This document shows positions 59,362 through 64,000 of a stretch of 64,000 nucleotides of DNA, one piece after another. The DNA is taken from the NCBI GenBank assembly GCA_964505065.1, contig CAZDGF010000008.1, forward strand, positions 4,502 through 68,501. Direction: 5' to 3'. This DNA comes from JABMMZ01 sp964505065. GTDB taxonomy: Bacteria; Bacteroidota; Bacteroidia; NS11-12g; UBA955. A program made the translations under genes and the position numbers. Each line of letters begins with the position of its first letter. Within the stretch, counting starts at the first letter, position 1. A model generated the notes under the pieces. The model was not told where the DNA came from. It was given only the letters and a program-made list of their open reading frames with translations, and did not search any database.

Positions 59362-61509
59362 ATGAAGCACTGGCTTTCCTTTTTATTGTTTTTTTACTTT
59401 ATATATAGCGTTAATAATACATACGCTGCCAGACCTACTGTACAAGTTTCTAATTTAACATTTGCAAATTTGCGTTGCAATGGCGTTCAGTTAAATTGGA
59501 CGAATGGCAATGGTAGCGCACGCATTATTGTTGCAAGAGAAGGGACTACACCCGATTATACACCATTGGATAATCAGGCTTACAGTGCCTCAAGTAAATT
59601 TGCAGGTTCTACAAACTATGGTTCAAATAATTTTATTGTTTATAACTCTACAGGTACAAATTTTGCAATTATTGATAGTTTAAAACCCTGTACAACCTAT
59701 TATTTTGATATATACGAGCACGATAATAATGGCTCAAATACATTATACCTATCTCCGCCTGCCTCTATTAGCATTACTACTTATTGTTTAACTATGAGTT
59801 TTAGCACTATTTATATTGATAGTTGCGAGAAAAAAAATGGGTATCTTTTTAGCAATAATTCTTCATCTACAATTCCTGGCATTTCATATCAGTGGGATTT
59901 TGGCGATGGCAATACATCTACAACAAACCCAAATGTATTGCATACTTACACCAGCAGAGTTGGAAGAATTCCTGTTCTATTAATTGCTACACCTTCATTA
60001 GGCTGTAATAATATTTTTAGTTCCAATGTTAGAGTATATCCAAAGCGAAATGCTTTTATAGATTACAATACATTTAAAGATACCCAATGTTTTGAAGGGA
60101 ATTATTTTGAAGTTGACCCTCAGCCTGTAGCCTCTCCTCCTGGCTTATCTTATTCTTTTTCATACAAATGGTTTTTTGGCGATGGCACAATAGATACATC
60201 GTTCAGAAGAATGAAAAAAAGATATGCAAGCGATGGCACATTTAATGTTGAATTAGAAATTACGCTTAATTTTACATTTCCTGCGGGTAGCGAACCTAAA
60301 AAAAGTGGCTGTAAAGATACTTTAAGATTTGACGTGGTGGTATTGCCAAGCCCTGTTGGCAGTGCCTCTATTAACGATACTTTTCAATGTTTAACAGGCA
60401 ATAATTTTAATTTTACCAATTCAGATAATTCTTTAACCTATTTTAAATGGTATTTTGGCAATGGCGATTCAAGTAGTTTAAAAACAGTATCCTATAATTA
60501 CACCGATACAGGCATATATAGAGTAATACATGAAGCATTTGCTGGCACTGGCTGCAAGGGCAGAGATACTGTATTTGTTAGAGTTGTTCCCGATTTGAAT
60601 TCTAACTTTACAGGATTAGATACCTTTTACTGCGCCAGTTTAACACCTGTAAATTTAGTGCCTACTCTAAATAATGGCATATTTTCTGGCTATCCATTGG
60701 CTGCGCCCAATACTATAGAAACAAATACAGCGGGTAATTTTAGTTTAAAATATATTGTAAAAAATAATTTTTGTGCAGATACTACCGAAAAAAACTTTAG
60801 AGTACAAGCCCTACCAACACCCAATTTAGGCAAGGATACCGCCCAGTGTAGCGGAGGCGATATTTTACTTAATGCAAATGAAATAGGCACTTATCTATGG
60901 AATACTGGCGAAACGACAGCTACAATTTTAGCCTCTTCTACCAATACTTATGCCGTAAATGTTACCCAAGGCAAATGTTCTGCTGCAGATACCATTGATG
61001 TACTTTTTTCTACAATACCACGCATACAATTAGGAAAAGATACTATTATTTGCAAAGGAGCAGGCTTGCGCTTAAATGCCAATAGTTTTGGGGCTACTTA
61101 TTTATGGAATACTGGCAGTACAGATAGTATAATATTTGCTTACAATCAAGGTAAATATAGCGTAAGAGCAGAAAACGAATGTGGATTTGCGGAAGATTCA
61201 ATATTTATTTCTGTTCAATCGGAATATTGCGACTTGTTTATGGCAAATGCTTTTTCGCCAGATAATGATTTGTTAAACGCTGTATTTATGCCCCGAGGGC
61301 GAAATATAACTGTTTTAGAATTTAAAATTTTTAACCGTTGGGGAGAGTTAGTATTCGATGCATCAAAAGAAACCCCAGGCTGGAATGGCAAATATAAAGA
61401 CCAACCCTGCGAACAAGGCTTATACATTTGGAAACTATTTTATACCACACCTGCTGGCGATAAAATTAAGAAAAGTAATGCCTTTGGGCAGGTATTGCTT
61501 TTAAGATAA
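59362..61509 (+). CDS. PKD-repeat secreted protein with T9SS type B C-terminus
   Basis: A 715-residue exported protein. A signal peptide (LSFLLFFYFIYSVNNTYA) is followed by a fibronectin-III-like domain (residues 30-140, GVQLNWTNGNGSARIIVARE), PKD repeats (SYQWDFGDGNTSTTNPNVLH, YKWFFGDGTIDTSFRRMKK, FKWYFGNGDSSSLKTVSYNY), two short repeats of the GTYLWNTGETTATI type, and a CHU_C domain (MANAFSPDNDLLNAVFMPRG, FKIFNRWGELVFDASKE, WNGKYKDQPCEQGLYIWKLF). Probably a surface adhesin or gliding protein. It converges on feoB with 19 bp between stops. Confidence 0.92.
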   Translation: MKHWLSFLLFFYFIYSVNNTYAARPTVQVSNLTFANLRCNGVQLNWTNGNGSARIIVAREGTTPDYTPLDNQAYSASSKFAGSTNYGSNNFIVYNSTGTNFAIIDSLKPCTTYYFDIYEHDNNGSNTLYLSPPASISITTYCLTMSFSTIYIDSCEKKNGYLFSNNSSSTIPGISYQWDFGDGNTSTTNPNVLHTYTSRVGRIPVLLIATPSLGCNNIFSSNVRVYPKRNAFIDYNTFKDTQCFEGNYFEVDPQPVASPPGLSYSFSYKWFFGDGTIDTSFRRMKKRYASDGTFNVELEITLNFTFPAGSEPKKSGCKDTLRFDVVVLPSPVGSASINDTFQCLTGNNFNFTNSDNSLTYFKWYFGNGDSSSLKTVSYNYTDTGIYRVIHEAFAGTGCKGRDTVFVRVVPDLNSNFTGLDTFYCASLTPVNLVPTLNNGIFSGYPLAAPNTIETNTAGNFSLKYIVKNNFCADTTEKNFRVQALPTPNLGKDTAQCSGGDILLNANEIGTYLWNTGETTATILASSTNTYAVNVTQGKCSAADTIDVLFSTIPRIQLGKDTIICKGAGLRLNANSFGATYLWNTGSTDSIIFAYNQGKYSVRAENECGFAEDSIFISVQSEYCDLFMANAFSPDNDLLNAVFMPRGRNITVLEFKIFNRWGELVFDASKETPGWNGKYKDQPCEQGLYIWKLFYTTPAGDKIKKSNAFGQVLLLR

Positions 61510-61528
61510 ACAACTATTTTTTGATATT

Positions 61529-63571
61529 TTATTTAAAAATGGAATACACCACAAAGCTTACCAAATAAGCAAACCCTGTCATGTAAACAAACTGAACCAC
61601 TGCCCATTTTAGCGATTTTGTTTCTCTGTATGTAACAGCCAATGTGCTAAAACATTGCATAGCAAAGGCATAAAACATAAGTAAAGAAATAATTACGGCT
61701 GATGTATAAAGTGTTCCGCCATCGCTATTTTTTTGTGCTTTTAAAGTTTCAGAAAGTGCTTGTTCATCATCGGCATTGCCTACGCTGTATATGGTTGCAA
61801 TAGTACCTACAAATACCTCTCGTGCGGCAAAACTAGTAATTAAGGCTATGCCTATTTTCCAATCGTAGCCAAGGGGTTTTATTATAGGTTCAATAGTTTT
61901 ACCCAATATACCTGCATAGCTTGCTTCTAATTTTTCGCTTTGTATTTTTTGAGCCTTATCGCTTGCTGTATATTGGCTGTATTTTGCTTCTATTTTTTCA
62001 AATTGATTGTTGGGTGCATTGTTTGCCAAAAACCATAAAATAATACTTACAGCCAATATTATTTTTCCTGCGTTCCATACAAAATCTTTTACCTTTTCTT
62101 TTAATGTAACACCTATGTTTTTCCATCGTGGCAAGCGATAATCTGGCAATTCAAGCACAAAAAAACTTTTTTCTTTTTGTTTTAATATCCATTTAAAAAT
62201 TAATGCAAATAAAATGGCTGCAATAAAGCCAACAAGGTACATAAACAATAAAAGCAAACCTCTAAAATCTAATCCAAAATAATTGGTATTTACAACCAAT
62301 AAACTTGCCAATAAAGTATATACAGGCAGCCTTGCGGAGCAGCTCATTAAAGGGGTTACCAATATAGTTATTAGCCTATCTTTTTTATTGTCTATATTGC
62401 GGGTAGCCATTATTGCAGGAATAGCGCAAGCCATACCACCTATTAGCGGAATTACAGATTTACCATTCAGCCCAAACTTACGCATTAGCCTATCGGTTAT
62501 AAAGCTTACACGGGTCATATAGCCAGTATCCTCTAGCAAGGCAAGTATAAAAAACAGTATAATTATTTGGGGCAAAAAAACAATAATACCGCTAATGCCC
62601 GGTATTATGCCATCGGTAATTAAATTATTGATTACTCCTAAAGGCAATTGGTTTTTCAAAAAATCTATTAAGGTGGCAAAGCCATTTTCTATTAATTGCA
62701 TTGGATAATCGGCAATACGAAAAACAGACTGAAAAATAAAAAACAACACCCCAAAAAACACTGCAAAACCCCAAATAGGATGCAACAAAATATGGTCTAA
62801 TTTAGAGGTTATGGTTTTGGCATTCAATACCTTTTTATGTTGGGCAAGATTTACAATTTCTTCAATTTTGCTAAACCTATAAGTTGTTTCTTCTGCAATA
62901 AGATTTTCATTTATTACCTCGCTTAATCCTATGTTTTTTCCCGTTTCCGAATAAGCATATTTTAAATATGTTCGCAGCCATTTGCTGTAAAATGTTCCTT
63001 TTACAGTATCTTGTTCGAGTAGCAAAAGTTGCTCTTTGTTTGGCTCAAAATAGGTGGTTTGATAAATATTGCTGCTTTTTAATATTTGCTTGTTAAGGTT
63101 GTCTAATCCTTCATTTATTCTGGCATTTATAGGGCAAATAATAATACCAAGTTCTTTAGAAAGGCTATCAATATTGGTAACTAAACTTTTTTTAACCGCC
63201 ATATCTACCATATTTAAAGCTATTAAAAGGGGTATGCCCAAATCTGCTACTTGCGATAGTAAAAGCAAATTTCTACTTAAATTTGAAGCATCGGCAACAA
63301 ATACTATTTTATCAATTTTGTGTTTATTGTTTAAAAGGTAATCTACACTAACTTTTTCATCGTTGCTTTTAGGGTAAAGGCTATATATACCTGGCAAATC
63401 TGTAATATGAATGGTGGTATTTTCTGTTTTATAAAAACCATTTTTTTCTTCAACAGTAGTGCCAGGCAAATTGCTTACCTTTTGGTTGCTACCTGTAAGG
63501 GTATTGAACAAAGATGTTTTACCCGTATTGGGATTGCCAATTAATACAATATGTAAATGATGTGCACTCAA
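61529..63571 (-). CDS. feoB: Ferrous iron transporter FeoB
   Basis: A 680-residue FeoB. The GTPase domain begins with G1 GNPNTGKT (residues 12-19), G3 DLPGIYSLYPKS and G4 NMVD; the membrane part has the two Gate motifs (PLIGGMACAIPAIMATRNID with SCSARLPVYTLLA and AAREVFVGTIATIYSVGN). Fe(II) enters the cytoplasm through it. The start is TTG at 63571, two bases from the feoA stop, and the protein aligns from there. Length is close to the family average (about 700). Confidence 0.95.
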   Translation of the reverse strand: MSAHHLHIVLIGNPNTGKTSLFNTLTGSNQKVSNLPGTTVEEKNGFYKTENTTIHITDLPGIYSLYPKSNDEKVSVDYLLNNKHKIDKIVFVADASNLSRNLLLLSQVADLGIPLLIALNMVDMAVKKSLVTNIDSLSKELGIIICPINARINEGLDNLNKQILKSSNIYQTTYFEPNKEQLLLLEQDTVKGTFYSKWLRTYLKYAYSETGKNIGLSEVINENLIAEETTYRFSKIEEIVNLAQHKKVLNAKTITSKLDHILLHPIWGFAVFFGVLFFIFQSVFRIADYPMQLIENGFATLIDFLKNQLPLGVINNLITDGIIPGISGIIVFLPQIIILFFILALLEDTGYMTRVSFITDRLMRKFGLNGKSVIPLIGGMACAIPAIMATRNIDNKKDRLITILVTPLMSCSARLPVYTLLASLLVVNTNYFGLDFRGLLLLFMYLVGFIAAILFALIFKWILKQKEKSFFVLELPDYRLPRWKNIGVTLKEKVKDFVWNAGKIILAVSIILWFLANNAPNNQFEKIEAKYSQYTASDKAQKIQSEKLEASYAGILGKTIEPIIKPLGYDWKIGIALITSFAAREVFVGTIATIYSVGNADDEQALSETLKAQKNSDGGTLYTSAVIISLLMFYAFAMQCFSTLAVTYRETKSLKWAVVQFVYMTGFAYLVSFVVYSIFK

Positions 63572-63572
63572 G

Positions 63573-63794
63573 TTAAATTTTTTCTACTTCTATTAGTTTA
63601 GCCTCGTCTTTGCGCAATGCCAAAGTATAGCCACCAATATCAAAAGCTATGGGGTCGCCAAGGGGTGCTTTTTGTTTCATTTGAATAGTATTGCCAGGGT
63701 AGCAGCCCATTTCAAGCAATTTGCAACGCAGGGTATTTATTTCTATTTTGGTAATTAAGGCTTTTTCGCCTTTAAGCAGTTGGGTGGCATTCAT
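63573..63794 (-). CDS. feoA: Ferrous iron transport accessory FeoA
   Basis: A 73-residue SH3-like FeoA protein: LLKGEKALITKIEINTLRCK, LLEMGCYPGNTIQMKQKAPL, GDPIAFDIGGYTLALRKDEA. It binds FeoB and regulates its activity. It precedes feoB in the same operon. TTTTTGCA directly before the ATG resembles the -7 element of the other near-leaderless genes in the window. Confidence 0.94.
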   Translation of the reverse strand: MNATQLLKGEKALITKIEINTLRCKLLEMGCYPGNTIQMKQKAPLGDPIAFDIGGYTLALRKDEAKLIEVEKI

Positions 63795-63897
63795 TGCAAA
63801 AAGTGTCGCAATTTAGAATTTTTCTAAATAAAAGCGAAATAAAGTTTTAGGGGGGTTAAAGGCTGCTTTGAAAAAAACAAATTGCAGGGCAGAAACA

Positions 63898-63933
63898 AAA
63901 AAAGAGTATTGCCATAAAGCAACACTCTTTTTT
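63898..63933. terminator. Bidirectional terminator-like hairpin
   Basis: AAAAAAGAGT-A-TTGC (63898-63912) pairs with GCAA-C-ACTCTTTTTT (63919-63933) around CATAAA. It has T runs on both strands and lies upstream of feoA, so it probably ends a transcript coming from the right or left. Confidence 0.65.
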
Positions 63934-63950
63934 AATTAATAATTTTTGCC

Positions 63951-63974
63951 ATTGTTGGTCTTATGACCAACAAT
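63951..63974. repeat. Perfect 10-bp palindrome near window end
   Basis: ATTGTTGGTC (63951-63960) and GACCAACAAT (63965-63974) with a TTAT loop. It could be an operator or a second terminator stem; no gene lies near enough in the window to decide. Confidence 0.4.
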
Positions 63975-64000
63975 TTTTCAAGCTATATTTTTGAAAGTTG

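Noticed and set aside
1..64000. CRISPR array, rRNA operon or insertion-sequence transposase
   Set aside because: I found no regularly spaced repeats, no rRNA-like sequence and no transposase motif (DDE or HUH) in any frame.

Overview
The window is AT-rich bacterial DNA from a member of the Bacteroidota, probably of the Chitinophagales/Sphingobacteriales type (the lineage below phylum is inference). The evidence is two giant PKD-type proteins with the gliding-associated (T9SS type B) C-terminal domain, several T9SS type A sorting tails, a CusA-OprM-type fusion typical of the phylum, DUF4783, DUF3347, DUF6660 and HYC_CC_PP families, and promoters of the TTTG-N19-TAnnTTTG type. No transposase, CRISPR array or rRNA was seen.

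Region 1 (1-15131) is an integrated genomic island. At its right end lies the 3' half of a tRNA-Leu(UAA) gene without a 5' half, about 150 bp beyond the start of a tyrosine integrase (13713-14927); this is the usual scar of integration into a tRNA gene. The left end lies outside the window. Cargo includes a cut-off membrane protein, HTH regulators, an HTH/ImmA-IrrE pair with three divergent small proteins, a DUF2958 protein, a two-gene unit of a possible PLD-like protein plus a membrane protein, an N6-methylase-like protein without a visible catalytic motif, a second tyrosine recombinase, a replication-O-like protein with three small genes, a PemK/MazF toxin, a YegP/DUF1508 protein and a phage-type C5 cytosine methyltransferase. 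Two direct copies of an undescribed-looking structured RNA (3147-3314, 5971-6124) flank the HTH/ImmA module. The methyltransferase carries a second long ORF in the +1 frame that itself looks like a conserved phage protein family.

Region 2 (15138-23345) is ordinary chromosome: a 1520-residue secreted adhesin-like protein, korA-korB (2-oxoacid:ferredoxin oxidoreductase) and a DUF4783 protein.

Region 3 (23375-55677) is a metal, mainly copper, resistance and cuproprotein region. All 30 genes lie on the minus strand and the block is bounded by two inverted copies of a 130-150 bp element with terminal repeats AACCCAAATT. It contains a CusA-TolC fusion and CusB-type adaptor, a CPx-type P-ATPase, two multicopper oxidases (one fused to a CopB-like barrel), an MbnP-like protein beside two MauG/MbnH-like di-haem proteins, two DUF3347 plus choice-of-anchor-V gene pairs, HMA-domain proteins, a TlpA/MauE redox pair, an AraC regulator with an N-terminal HMA-like sensor, and HupE, MgtC, bestrophin and MFS membrane proteins. 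The likely scheme is efflux of metal from the cytosol and periplasm, oxidation of Cu(I) by the multicopper oxidases, and capture or display of copper and haem proteins at the surface through T9SS.

Region 4 (55762-64000) is again chromosomal: lipB, lemA with two TPM-domain genes, a 3'-5' exonuclease, a second gliding-type PKD protein and feoA-feoB on the opposite strand.
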